Assembly (NCBI GenBank): GCA_010405405.1
Contig: MU004244.1
Location: 933,895-997,894 of the forward strand
DNA from: Microthyrium microscopicum
Lineage: Eukaryota; Ascomycota; Dothideomycetes; Microthyriales; Microthyriaceae
DNA: 64,000 bases
Reading direction: 5' to 3'
Shown: one piece after another, positions 45,101-56,221 of the stretch
Layout of the letters: the number at the start of each line of letters is the position of its first letter
Numbering within the stretch: the first letter of the stretch is position 1
Translations under genes and position numbers: made by a program
The notes under the pieces: model-generated
The model's database searches: none
Seen by the model: only the letters and a program-made list of their open reading frames with translations
Told to the model about the DNA's origin: nothing

Positions 45101-46266
45101 GGCCGCGAGTGGTGATGGAGAATGATGGTGCTGGGAGACAAGAATGTTTTTACTACACTCAGGTCGCGATTATTGGTACTCTGATCTACGTTTCCTCCGT
45201 TCCACCGATACCACAGAAGATAATTTATCTCGTGATGCACACAGTTCGGCGCTGCAGCTTCGAAAAGCTAGAGGAGTGGGTCCCAAGTGGTCGAAATAGT
45301 GTCGATCACTTGTGCAAGCTGCCGTTTCTCCGCCACTTTTATGTCGCATCAAATCGGTTATGTCGGTTGTAATTCCCATTTATTGGTAGACTTTCCTACG
45401 AATCATAACAAGAGGGGCAGGAACCGAAAATCCTTGACCTGGCGAGTCGAGAGCTTGCTGCCAATGCTGACGGTCAGAAGTTTAGAATCAGCACTTGGTG
45501 AGTGATGGGCACTAGGATGCTCGTTATTGTAGAGTAGTAAGCATGTTGTACAACCGCAAAGTTGGGCGCGCTACTACTAAAGCTGAGGTCGTAACAAATG
45601 CTCACTTTCCAGCTGATTACTCAAGCTTTCCAAGACAATTGGCGTGCTTCATAAACCGATCATGAGCACTCTCCTCTGCCTTCTATCAGGCTTAGCGGAG
45701 AGGCAAAATAGATACCGCGCTTTCCTCAGCGATGGTTGCTAACCATCAACATCTTCGATAGACGATACTTCCCACTGAAGTCAATGGACTGTCTCGAATC
45801 TGAAGGTGATTCATGGCAAAAAGAGCTTGAAGTCTATAATGGAGCGTGGTCAGGCACACAAGTGCAGGTGATCCTGCCCATCCGCCCAACGCCCCAGTAT
45901 CCTGTGCTTCATTTCCCACGAGCTGCGATAAAATTACTACCGTACTTTCTTCGTTCCAAACTTCAACAATGGCCATGGTCTGGCTGGGAGAATGTGTACA
46001 CGCCAGGTTACAATGGGCATTTCAGTTCGTATCATCTTTGATATTGTACGAAGGTTTTGTAACTTATATTATTCGTGATGGGAACTGTGAACATTCCATT
46101 ATTTCCATTATTATTGAATTCTAGAATTCAATTAAGGCAGGGACTTCCATCTTATCTTAGACACCTTGATCAACATACGAGGCTAACCAGACTCAGTGTT
46201 GCATAGGAGTTAAAGACTGAGGATGTACATCCTTTTCGAATGGGCAGACTACAAGCAAGTTGGTGT
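45101..46266. other. Intergenic region between two MFS genes
   Basis: Contains a fragment of the fold-back family near 45690-45765 (GAGGCAAAATAGATACCGCG, GCGATGGTTGCTAACC). A 101-codon frame at 45736-46041 overlaps it and has no domain. No gene is called. Confidence 0.4.
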
Positions 46267-48042
46267 TCAAACGACATATCCCTTCGTTTGTTTGATGCCG
46301 GCGACATTAATATCTCGCCATATTATGACCGACGCAAACCCAACAACCCAGACCGCAGTAGCAGTGATCATCATGTTCTTCTGCGCGTCTCCATAGGCAT
46401 GCTGAATCGCGAGACGGGTGGGTGAGCCCACTGGAAACGACAGCTGCGTCACAATATCCTCGTATATCATAGCCAAGTTGGGAAGATCATCAGGAGGAAG
46501 GTATAAAGCCAACTTCGTGGGCAGTGTCGCCTGCCAGATTGCCGCGGATATGGTCAGGCCAACGGCAGAGCCAATGCTGCCAGACATTCCCAGGACGGCT
46601 ATGCTGACAGCAAAGTATTGGTGGTCTGCGGCGGCAGCCATGATAGCGATTTCTGGACCGACCATTATAACGCCGCCTGACACAGCGAGGAAGATTTGGC
46701 ACATGACGATATAGCCAATTGCTTGGTCTGGGTCGTGGTATTTGATCATAATGCCGAGGCCAAGTACCGCCATAGGAAGTCCAAGATAGAGGGTGACGGC
46801 CTTGTAGCGGCTGGTATAGGAGATTATGGCACCGGTCATAATGGCGAAGAATATGCTGGCGACAGGGTAGATTTGACTGACATACGTGGCATGTGCAACG
46901 TCCAAGTCGTTGACCACTTGAAGGACGGAAGTGAAATACAGACCCCAGCACGAATAGCTGAGGAAGAGTGTGAAGGATACGATACAGGAGCCGAAAGCTG
47001 TACGATCTTTGAGAATGCGCCATGGTAGGAAGGAAACTTTGGCGAAAAATCGCTCCCAGATTCCAAAACCGAGTAGAAGTATGACGCCCACGACCAAAAA
47101 TCCGATAATTAGGGGTGAGCCAAATCCCTTGGCTTGGAAAGTATAGAGATTAAACGGTAGGGTGGTGAAAGCAACACCAGCTGATAACAAGAAGAGGCCA
47201 ACTACATCGAATTCATGGATGTAGTAAAGCAAAGACTCAGAAGGTGTGCGTCCGCTCTCGCGCTTCGGGATGATCCCCTGTCTTTTGGCCGCGTTAAATT
47301 GATACATAAACAGGCCGAAAAGAGGAAGAGTGACGACTGGAATGAGGATGCTCTCCATCCCAAAAGCCCAACGCCAGCCAGCTCCGGTGAGGAATTTAGC
47401 AGCAATTGGACCTGCTGCCCAAGGTATGACAACCCACGGTATGTTGACCAGACCTTGCATCAGTGCTCGATGGCGCAATGAAGTGGTATCTGCGACAAAG
47501 ACACTAAGGCTGTATCCTATACCATTGATGCCAACAGTATAGAAAATCTGCGATGCAGCATAGGCCTTGACATTGTTGCACGCGGCTGACATGATCAACC
47601 CAATTGTTGCAGATACAACACAAACTAGGAATCCATGTGGCCGTCCAAAGATGTCCAGCACTTTGGCGATGCTGAGATTGGTAACGCCGCCGATGACTGC
47701 GCTCAAGATACCAGTGGTGGGTGTGAGGGAGTGCTCGGCGAAGGCGGAGGTGACATATGGAATGAGAGCTCCACTGACGCCGCTAACCAGAGCTTGAACA
47801 AGATAGATAAGAGTGATTAGAACATAGGCACACACCAGCGAAGTCTTTGACCAGGAGATGGTGATGGCTTCGATGTCCTGGACACCGGACTGGTATGTGG
47901 TGTTGATAACATCGTCCTTGGACACGATGTTGACTAATGAGACCGTGGCTGATTCTGCTTGAACCTTTTCTATGTCAACATTGTCGATGCGGGATTCGGC
48001 TACCACAACCTGGTGCTTGTTGTCGTCCATGGCTGTTAGCAT
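46267..48042 (-). CDS. MFS siderophore-iron transporter, 591 aa
   Basis: A single exon. The first ATG is at 48042 (MLTAMDDNKHQVVVAESR); the frame is open further upstream but without ATG. About 14 membrane spans, as in the SIT/ARN family. Visible motifs are LVQALVSGVSGALIPYVTSA, GVTNLSIAKVLDIFGRPHGF, QIFYTVGINGIGYSLSVFVA, LPWRILKDRTAFGSCIVSFT and the late AADHQYFAVSIAVLGMSGSI. Such carriers take up ferric siderophores across the plasma membrane and are usually repressed by SreA-type GATA factors under iron-replete conditions; I did not find a clear ATCWGATAA site. The N-terminal ~70 residues are polar and cytosolic. It ends about 0.7 kb from the RIP-mutated element. Confidence 0.9.
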   Translation of the reverse strand: MLTAMDDNKHQVVVAESRIDNVDIEKVQAESATVSLVNIVSKDDVINTTYQSGVQDIEAITISWSKTSLVCAYVLITLIYLVQALVSGVSGALIPYVTSAFAEHSLTPTTGILSAVIGGVTNLSIAKVLDIFGRPHGFLVCVVSATIGLIMSAACNNVKAYAASQIFYTVGINGIGYSLSVFVADTTSLRHRALMQGLVNIPWVVIPWAAGPIAAKFLTGAGWRWAFGMESILIPVVTLPLFGLFMYQFNAAKRQGIIPKRESGRTPSESLLYYIHEFDVVGLFLLSAGVAFTTLPFNLYTFQAKGFGSPLIIGFLVVGVILLLGFGIWERFFAKVSFLPWRILKDRTAFGSCIVSFTLFLSYSCWGLYFTSVLQVVNDLDVAHATYVSQIYPVASIFFAIMTGAIISYTSRYKAVTLYLGLPMAVLGLGIMIKYHDPDQAIGYIVMCQIFLAVSGGVIMVGPEIAIMAAAADHQYFAVSIAVLGMSGSIGSAVGLTISAAIWQATLPTKLALYLPPDDLPNLAMIYEDIVTQLSFPVGSPTRLAIQHAYGDAQKNMMITATAVWVVGFASVIIWRDINVAGIKQTKGYVV

Positions 48043-48716
48043 TTTCTTGTGGAGTTGTATGTTGTCAAAACTCTGAAAAACTTCGCCAGTAGAAGCCAAC
48101 GAAAAGCAAAATGATCAGTATGCGAAAAGTCCCAGGATCGGCGAACTATTAATACATGGTTTGAACTTGAGCAAGACCAGATTGAAGGGTCAACAATCCT
48201 TTAAGCCCATGGTCCTCACGAATGAGCAAAAGATGCTCAGTGACTAACTGTGGTTTGCATTAGGCTGAGTTGATAACAGGCTAAGACGCGCGAAGGATTT
48301 AATTGCCTCTCGCTTTTACAATTACACGAAGTTTACTCGTCAGGATAGAACTTCAGCCAGATACGGCAGTATTCTCTTCATTCATAAGATACCATTTAAG
48401 ATTTGAAGTAGAGCAAGACTAATCAAGCGGTTGACAGAATAAATGTTGCGTTCCCGTCAAGTATGTTGTCGAATCCATGCTATGCTTTAGGACTGCGTGT
48501 TTTATTGCCCCTTGAGTTCGTACAAAAGTTAGTTGTCTCTCAAATGCGTTCGAAATGAAAACTTCTACTGGCTATAAAGTCTGATGGGAGACACCATCGT
48601 TGATGGGAGCGCACCATTTGATTTGTCAACCGTGGACTGATGAGCTCAAATGCGCTGGTTTTCAACTTGGCTTGCACTGTGCAGGGCATTTGCTGTGTAA
48701 TTAACCCCTATGCAGA
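48043..48716. other. Upstream region with MITE end near 48592-48640
   Basis: GATGGGAGCGCACCATTTGA and the following TTTGTCAACCG are the inverse of the fold-back family arm. The rest shows no gene. Composition is normal until 48716, then drops abruptly. Confidence 0.45.
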
Positions 48717-48814
48717 ATTTGTTGGGTATAGAATTATTTTCATCTTATATATGGGCCTTTTTAAAGGACTATCCCTAACTACCTATATCGTAATTTAAGA
48801 TTAAGATAGTAAAT
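48717..48814 (+). repeat. Left inverted end of the RIP element
   Basis: Matches the complement of 58201-58296 through GGGCCTTTTTAAAGGACTAT and, further in, GATTAAGATAGTAAAT. Weaker similarity continues about 25 bp inward. Confidence 0.85.
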
Positions 48815-51800
48815 TTAAGATTACTTACTATTTATTATAAAGTTTGTATATAAACCTACCTTATTATAATCTACTTATAAATCTATATCTTTTTATTTAG
48901 GAAATATACTATCTAAGCTTGTTACTACTATAAAGTGTACCTAGTCTTTTATCTTTTAATAAATATAATAAGAACCTACTAAAAATCCTTAAAGCCTAAA
49001 TAATAAAGCTAAAAAAAAGTATAATATTTATATAGACTAGGGTAATAATACCTTAGTACCTAATACTAACTAACTAAAACGTAGAGCTAAGCTTAATTAA
49101 TATATATTCCCTACTCTTCTTATCTATTTCTATTTAAGTTTAATAGGGGTCCTTTATTTATTTTTATAGTATTATAGCTAACGGTTAACTATATAAGTAT
49201 AAGTAAGATTAATAAAAGGAAGTTAAGCGTAAAGAATATAAGGCCTAGTTTAAATTAGCTCTAAAAGCTAAAAAAATAGTACTACTTAAGTTAAAAGCTA
49301 AATCTACGCTAAAGGCTTTACTAATAAAGAATAAGGTAAAATTTTTAGTAAAGTCTATTATATAGGAAGATTCTAAAGATAAGAAAAAGATTATTTAGTA
49401 GTAGAAATATAGCTACTTAATAATAATAATAATAAATAAATAGAATATAGTAAAATTAGCTTATATTAAAACTAAATGTATAGTATTTAATACTAGCTAT
49501 ATAAATAGTTAGTAAGAGTTTAATAAAAATACTAAAAAAGAGCTTAGGAATAAAGAGGGTAAAGAGAATAAAGAGAATAGTAAAGATAAATTAGGTAGTA
49601 GAGTTAAAAGTTTAATAGATAAAGAACCTATAGATTTTAATAACTTGCTAAAATTTATAGAGAAAGAGCTAGATAATTTAGTAAAGTTCTTTAAAGAGAA
49701 GAAGAAAGCTAATCTTAAAGAGCTATAGAAGACGTTTATTAAGGGCTAGAAGAAGTATAATAAGACTAATAGATCTATATTAGACTTAGACCCTATTAAT
49801 CTTAATACTAGTGACGTACTCTTAGCTCTAGTTAATTATATTATTAACTTTTATATAAAGTTCTATAAGATTAAGCCTAGTTCTAATATAGGAGGTTTAT
49901 TAATATATAAGAATACTATTAATAGTATTATATAGTAAAATTTTAGTATTATAGTAATTAAGAAGTAGTATATCTTTATAAAAAAGTATACTATAGAGTA
50001 AAAATATAATACTAAGACTATAACTATTTATTAAAGATCTAACTATCCTAAAGTTACTAGTATAATAAAAGACTCTATAATACTTAGCTTTAATGCTAAT
50101 ATCTTTAAGCTATAAATCTAAGTATTAGATTAATATTATTATATAAATTAGTTAAAAAAAAGTATATATTCTATTATTATTAAGCTATAGCTAGTAATTT
50201 AACTAAAGTTACTTACTAAAGTAGTTTCTACTATAAATATTAGAAGTAATACTTACTTCTTATTATAATAATAGAATAGGCTTACTAATAAATATCTACT
50301 AAATAGTAAAAATAACGCTAAGAAGAAAGATAATCTTATTACTATCTTAATATATAACGCTTATACTTAAGAACGTTATCCTAACTTTTGCTACTACTAC
50401 TTTAAGAATTCTAATAAGTAGTATTTTATTATAAATAGTCCTTAGCTTTAAATATAGAGAAATAATATTAATAGTAGTAATGCCTCTACTAAGAATCTAC
50501 CTATAAAGGTTCTTAAGTATTTTTAGAATATTTAGCTTATAATTAGTAGTCCTTTTATAATTATAAATACTTATAGTACTAGAAAGCTATAAAGCAAAAT
50601 ATCTATATTAAGTACTTACTAGTAAGAACTAGAGAATATTATAGAGTAAATAAGACTAAAGACTATTAAATATAAGAGAAAAGCTACGCGTAAGAAAACT
50701 AAGGCTAATAAGAAGCGTTATAATTATTAGTAAAAGATTAATTATTTAGAGCTAGACGTAAAGAAGAAGTAAATTAAACGTAAAAATAAAAAAGCTAATA
50801 GGTAGGCTATATAAGATAAACGTAAGTCTAATAAATATAAGGCATAAAAGAGATATTATAATAGGCGTTATAATTAAGAATAAGATAATAGAGAAGTAGC
50901 TTTAGCTCTTTAGTAACTACCTATTTAATTATTATTAGTAAGCTACTTTTAGTTTATATATCCTCTTAATATTCTTTATTATAAATCTTTATAAATATAT
51001 ACTCCTTTATAGTAGGCTTATTAATAATTTATATATCTTTAAGCTTCTTCTCTTTTATTAAATTATCCTTAGTTTTAACTTCCTTAGGATTATTATAATT
51101 ACTTATTATTAATAGTTCTATAAGTCTTACTATAGGCTTTATTTTTATTTGTTTAAAATAACTTAGAAATATATATTAACGTAGTATCTTATACTATAAT
51201 ATTAAATTCTTCTTCTGTCTTAGTTTCTAAACCTTATTAAAAATGTCTACTATAGCTATAAATTTAAACTACTTTATTAGAATATAGTTTTAAAAATACT
51301 ATAAAAAGGTAACGTAAGGCTTTAGTAGTTACTCTAATAAAAGCTATTACTTTAAAATGCTAAACTGCTTCTCTATAAAAATAACTACCTATTACTAATA
51401 AGGGCCTAATTATTAAAATTAAATTAAGTCTTATTATAATATCTTTTATATCTCTATATACTAAACTATACGCATTATCTTTAGTACTAAAAATAATTAA
51501 TACTATATAATTATTCTTTTTCTATATTACTTAGTTTAAGCCTATTAGTAATAATAAAGATTAAGAGGTGATTTAAGGAGTAGTAGACTAGTATAATATA
51601 GATATCCTTACTCTAGAGGTAAAAAGTACTTAAAATAGCAATCTTGTTTACTATATATTAGTAAAGGTAAAAGTTTAGAAATTAATAATAGTATAGATCC
51701 TTAGCGTTATTAAGCGTTTTAAGGACTAGGTTATTAAGAAATAGCTTACTAATTAGGAAGTTAGCGTACCTAATAATAAAGAAGATAATCTTATTTTTAG

Positions 51801-54800
51801 GAAGTATTACTTAGTAGGTTAATAAGTTCTAGGTAAGTAGTAGGCGTAGTGGTTAATAATAGAGTTAGGGGGTATCTTTTTACTAACTTAAGCTTGTTCT
51901 TATTAATTTATAAGCGGTTAATTTACTAAAATCCTACTAAAGTTATGTCTATTATTATATATTTTTCTATCTTTTACTTTGCTTCTACTATTTTATATTT
52001 ATAATATATCTTATAATTATTTCTTTTATTACTTATTAAAAATAATACTTTTAACTAACGTAGAAAAGATTTAGAAAATTAAATTATTTATTATAGTGTT
52101 AGTAGTTTAGTATTAGTTATAATTAAAAACTACTCCTAAATATCTTATTTATAACTATAAATTTAAGTAAATAATAATTTTAGAAATAATTAACTACTAA
52201 TATCTAGTCTGTTTCTATTACTACTGTTCTCTATTCTAAAACTATCTATAAAAAACTATTTTTATAAAGTAGAAATATTAAATAATACTATAATTTTATT
52301 ACTATCTTTTAATAATTAAAACTACTAGTAAGAAGTTATTTATATAAAGTAAGAAGGTTAAATAATATTAGATTCCTATATCTAAGCCTCTAAAACGCTT
52401 AGTTATATTATAAAAGTTAATAAAGGTTATAAAGAGTTATAAAAAAAAAAAGTAAAGCGTAGATGTTATACTAAAGTAAGAGGTAGAAGGACTTAAGGAT
52501 TAGTATTAGTATTATAGAGAAAGTAGGTTATAAGTTAACTATAAAGAATATAATTAGAGTATAATTCTCTTTAATAGTTAGGATAGCTTATATATTTATA
52601 TAAATCTAGCTAGTTATAATTATAAGTATAAGTTATTAAATAAAGTTAAGTATTACTTATAGGAAGATAATCTAAGTACTAAGTACTATAATAATATAGT
52701 TAAGTAATATAATAAAGAAAAAGTACTATAGTAAAGAATTCTTATATATTTAAAGAAGTAAAGGAGTTTTAGTTAAGTAATATCTCTTTAGAAAATTAGG
52801 CGCTATAGGTAATTACTATCTTATATATAGCGTATCTAGTATTAATTAGTAGTAAGTCTTAAACCTATATATTAATTAGAAAGTAGTCTATACTAGTAAT
52901 AATTTATAAATTCTATCTATAACTTAGTAATATATAAAGATAATAAAAATATTAACTTATATTAGAATTTATTACGATTTAATAAAGTAAGTAATAAATA
53001 ATAGGATTAGAAGGGTTAATTATTATAATATATAAGCTATTAGGCTTATAGTAATAAAATCCTATAGTATTACTAATAACGTTACTAAGATATAAAATAA
53101 AAGGGCGAATATTAGTTAAGCTATTATTAGTATTAGGGATATTACTATAGCTTTTAAAGCTAAAGATTATATTAAGAACTAACTAGTAGTATTAAGCTTA
53201 GAAACTTAAAAAACTATACTAAGGGTTAAGAACTTGTAGATTAACTATAATAAGATAATTTAAGATTATAAAGAGTAAATAGAGTAAATAAAGTAAGTAT
53301 TAAAATAGTTAATAATATAGAAGGGTATAGAAGTAAAATATAAAGTATTATAGAAAAGTTCTTAATAAATATTATATATAAAGTAGTTTATAAAAGTAAT
53401 AGAGAAAACTAAGAATAAATAAGACTTTATAGGCGTTAGAATATATAAATACTATTACCTATTACATTTTAAAAAGTTATAATAAGAATATAATAAAAAG
53501 AACTTACTAATAAAGAGTTACTATTACTTATAATTAGACGTAGGCTAAAATATTAAACTCTCTATACTAGTACCTTTAGTATAACCTAATGCCTAATTAT
53601 AATAATAAGGCCTATAAGATTAAGATAACTATAATAGTTAGAATAGTAATAAGGAAGATATTATAGATTATAATAAATAGATAAAATAGAGCTACTATTA
53701 TAGCTAATAATATAAAGATCTAAAGATATAATCTTATACTATATTATAACTATAATAGAAAAGAATTAATATTATATTTAGATACGCTAATAAGAGTAAT
53801 TAGTAAGTAATAGTAACTATCTATAGTAATAGACTAGTAGAGATTAACCTATTAGGTTAATTATAATAGGTAGGTAGTAATATACTTAAGATTTATATAC
53901 TAGTATGTATAATATTAGCTAGAAGGTAGTATTTAGTATAGTCTCTTAGATTTTATAGTTTTATAGTAAAATTACGAAGTCTTATAATATTAAGGGAGTA
54001 AATAGTAAAATAATATAGCCTAATTTTTTAGTAGGTTTAATACTAAGCTACTATTTATCTAATATTTTATATTATTTAATAAAATAAAGATAGGGTTGTT
54101 TAGAATATTTATATAAACTATAGATAGTAAATATAAATAAAATATATATTATAGTTAATATATAGTAAAGCTAAATAGAAATATATAAAAAACTAATATA
54201 TTAATTATAACTAAAGAGTAATATACTACTTCTAGATTTTAGTAAGGGCTAAATATCTTCTTTAAAAATACTTATAATATATATTATTTAGATTAATATA
54301 GCATATTAATATCTTTAACTACTAAGGCTATAACTTTATAAAGATATATTTATAAATAGCTAATAATTATCTCTTATTATCTATACTATAATTATCTATA
54401 TATCTTATTATTACCTAAAGCTTTATAACTATTAAACTTTATCTCTAAATATAATCTTATTACTAGCTATTCTTAATATACTATACTTACCTTATACTTA
54501 TAATTATATAGTAACTTTATCTCTTAGTATAGTATATCCTATTAATTTAATATATATAATAATATTATACGCTATAAGTAGCTAGTAGTTCTCTCCTTAG
54601 TATTTATATTCTTAGTAATATTATCTTATATTACTAATAAATTATATTATTAATATTAAGGCTAGTATAGATAATAGCTTTATATAATACTATTAGTAAT
54701 TCTTAACTTCTCTTCCTTAATACCTAAATACTATATAACTTTAGCTATAGTAAATTAGGTATTTACTATTCTCTTCTTTAATACTAAGTAGTATACTCTT

Positions 54801-55049
54801 ACTATTTATCTTCCTATTAGTAAGTTCTTTACTCTAGTCTTAATATTAAGATTATATAAATCTATTCTTAGATATTAGTACTTTATTACTACTAATAAAT
54901 TACTTATTAGTATATAGTATAGATATAGAGGCTAGTTATAATAAATATATCCTAATCTAGTATTACTTAGTATAAAAGGAATATAAAATCTATTCTTTAC
55001 TTACTATTCTTTAGTACTTCTCTATCTTCCTTATTTAATACTTATCTTT

Positions 55050-55221
55050 TGTGACGCCGCAGGGCGATCCCTACCTAAACGGCTCAACTAATGCAAAAAG
55101 TACCGTAGTGTCCAAGCTCGGACACTCCGTGGGATCGCACGTACATATTCTGCACGTCTTGGGAGCCGTTACGGGCTCCCACGGCCAGCATCTCGCTGCC
55201 GTACGGAACGCTCCCGTGACA
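55050..55221 (+). repeat. TRIM 5' LTR, 172 bp
   Basis: Contains four inverted-repeat stems: 55064-55071 with 55131-55138 (GCGATCCC), enclosing 55108-55113 with 55120-55125 (GTGTCC); then 55161-55167 with 55174-55180 (GGGAGCC); then 55181-55185 with 55198-55202 (ACGGC). Confidence 0.88.
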
Positions 55222-55373
55222 TACGCTCCTCTCTTCAACAAGCCTGTCCTCAGGCGATTATATGTACGCAACTTCCAGCAACGGGCTCTCTGTCCTTTGA
55301 CGACGTCATCGTGTTCGTCACGTGACGCGAGCACTAAGCAAATCGTTATGCTTTGTAGGCTGTCCAGTTCTGT

Positions 55374-55440
55374 TGCCTCTGCACGAATCGAACCCGCGAC
55401 CTGCGGGATTCACAGACGACAGGGGTAGTACTGGTTGAGC
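55374..55440 (-). other. tRNA-like segment inside the TRIM
   Basis: On the minus strand it reads AGCTCAACCAGTA (A-box-like, near 55428-55440) and GGTCGCGGGTTCGATTC with a perfect B-box core GGTTCGATTC (55385-55394), then GTGCAGAGGCA. A T-arm can be drawn with one mismatch, but the acceptor stem cannot close, so it is not a functional tRNA gene. Probably tRNA-derived. Confidence 0.55.
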
Positions 55441-55450
55441 TTGGACACTT

Positions 55451-55622
55451 TGTGACGCCGCAGGGCGATCCCTACCTAAACGGCTCAACTAATGCAAAAA
55501 GTACCGTAGTGTCCAAGCTCGGACACTCCGTGGGATCGCACGTACATATTCTGCACGTCTTGGGAGCCGTTACGGGCTCCCACGGCCAGCATCTCGCTGC
55601 CGTACGGAACGCTCCCGTGACA
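55451..55622 (+). repeat. TRIM 3' LTR, 172 bp
   Basis: Identical to the 5' LTR by eye over the full length, including all hairpin arms. It is followed at once by TCTTT and AT-rich host-element sequence. Confidence 0.88.
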
Positions 55623-55855
55623 TCTTTACTAATATATTACTTTATTACTTAAGTTAACGCTAGTTTACTATTCCTATTCTATTATTTTTTTATTTAGAAT
55701 AACTTATTCTTTAGTATCTATACTATTAATAAGTCTCTTCTTATAATATTATATTACTAGCTTTAGTAATCTACTATAATTTAATAATAACTAGGATCTA
55801 AATAGGATTTTAACTCTCTTAGTAGTCTACCTCTATATTATATCTATAAACTATA

Positions 55856-56221
55856 AGTTAAGCTACTCTCTAGTATATATTCTCTTAATCTCTCTAGTTT
55901 ATTTAGGTTAAGTTACCTTTTAGTATATATTTTCTTAATTTCTCTAGTTTATTTAGGTTAAGCTGCCCTCTAGTATATATTCTCTTAATAATATTATTAA
56001 GAGAGTTAGGACTCTATACTTTATAGCTTATTAGATTAACTCTAATTTAGTTTTAAGACTTAGAGCTATAGGACTTTATTCCTTATAAGGTGCTATCTTT
56101 ATATTATTTTTATAAATTATAGGTTAAGTTGCTATTTAGTGTATATTCTCTTAATTTCTTTAGTTTATTTAGGTTAAGTCATTATCTAATATATATTTCC
56201 TTTATCTCTTTAGTTTATTTA
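55856..56221 (+). repeat. 50-bp minisatellite in RIP DNA, five copies
   Basis: Copies begin GGTTAAG at about 55906, 55956, 56122 and 56172, with a first copy starting near 55856. The shared body is AGTATATATTCTCTTAATTT then CTCTAGTTTATTTA. The period is 50 bp in each adjacent pair. A perfect 24-bp palindrome (TCTCTTAATAAT and its inverse) sits at 55981-56004 where the array is interrupted. Confidence 0.7.

Larger units (their letters stand above)
55050..55622. mobile_element. Intact TRIM (miniature LTR retrotransposon), 573 bp
   Basis: Two identical 172-bp direct repeats (55050-55221 and 55451-55622), each starting TGTGACGCC and ending CCCGTGACA, flank a 229-bp interior. The element is bordered by the 5-bp duplication TCTTT (55045-55049 and 55623-55627). 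TG...CA ends, identical LTRs and a 5-bp duplication are diagnostic of LTR-retrotransposon integration. There is no gag or pol, so it must be mobilised by another element. Its GC content is normal and it is free of RIP, so it inserted after the host element was mutated. No standard primer-binding site lies next to the 5' LTR in either orientation. Confidence 0.88.

Noticed and set aside
45736-46041. 101-aa frame between the MFS genes
   Set aside because: Overlaps a repeat fragment, competes with a minus frame, and has no domain.
55051-55428. 125-codon plus-strand frame and its minus partner in the TRIM
   Set aside because: The frame spans LTR and interior, is repeated in the second LTR, and has no domain. 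It results from locally normal GC content within stop-rich DNA.
55374-55440. Functional tRNA gene
   Set aside because: A- and B-box matches are good, but no acceptor stem or consistent anticodon stem can be formed.
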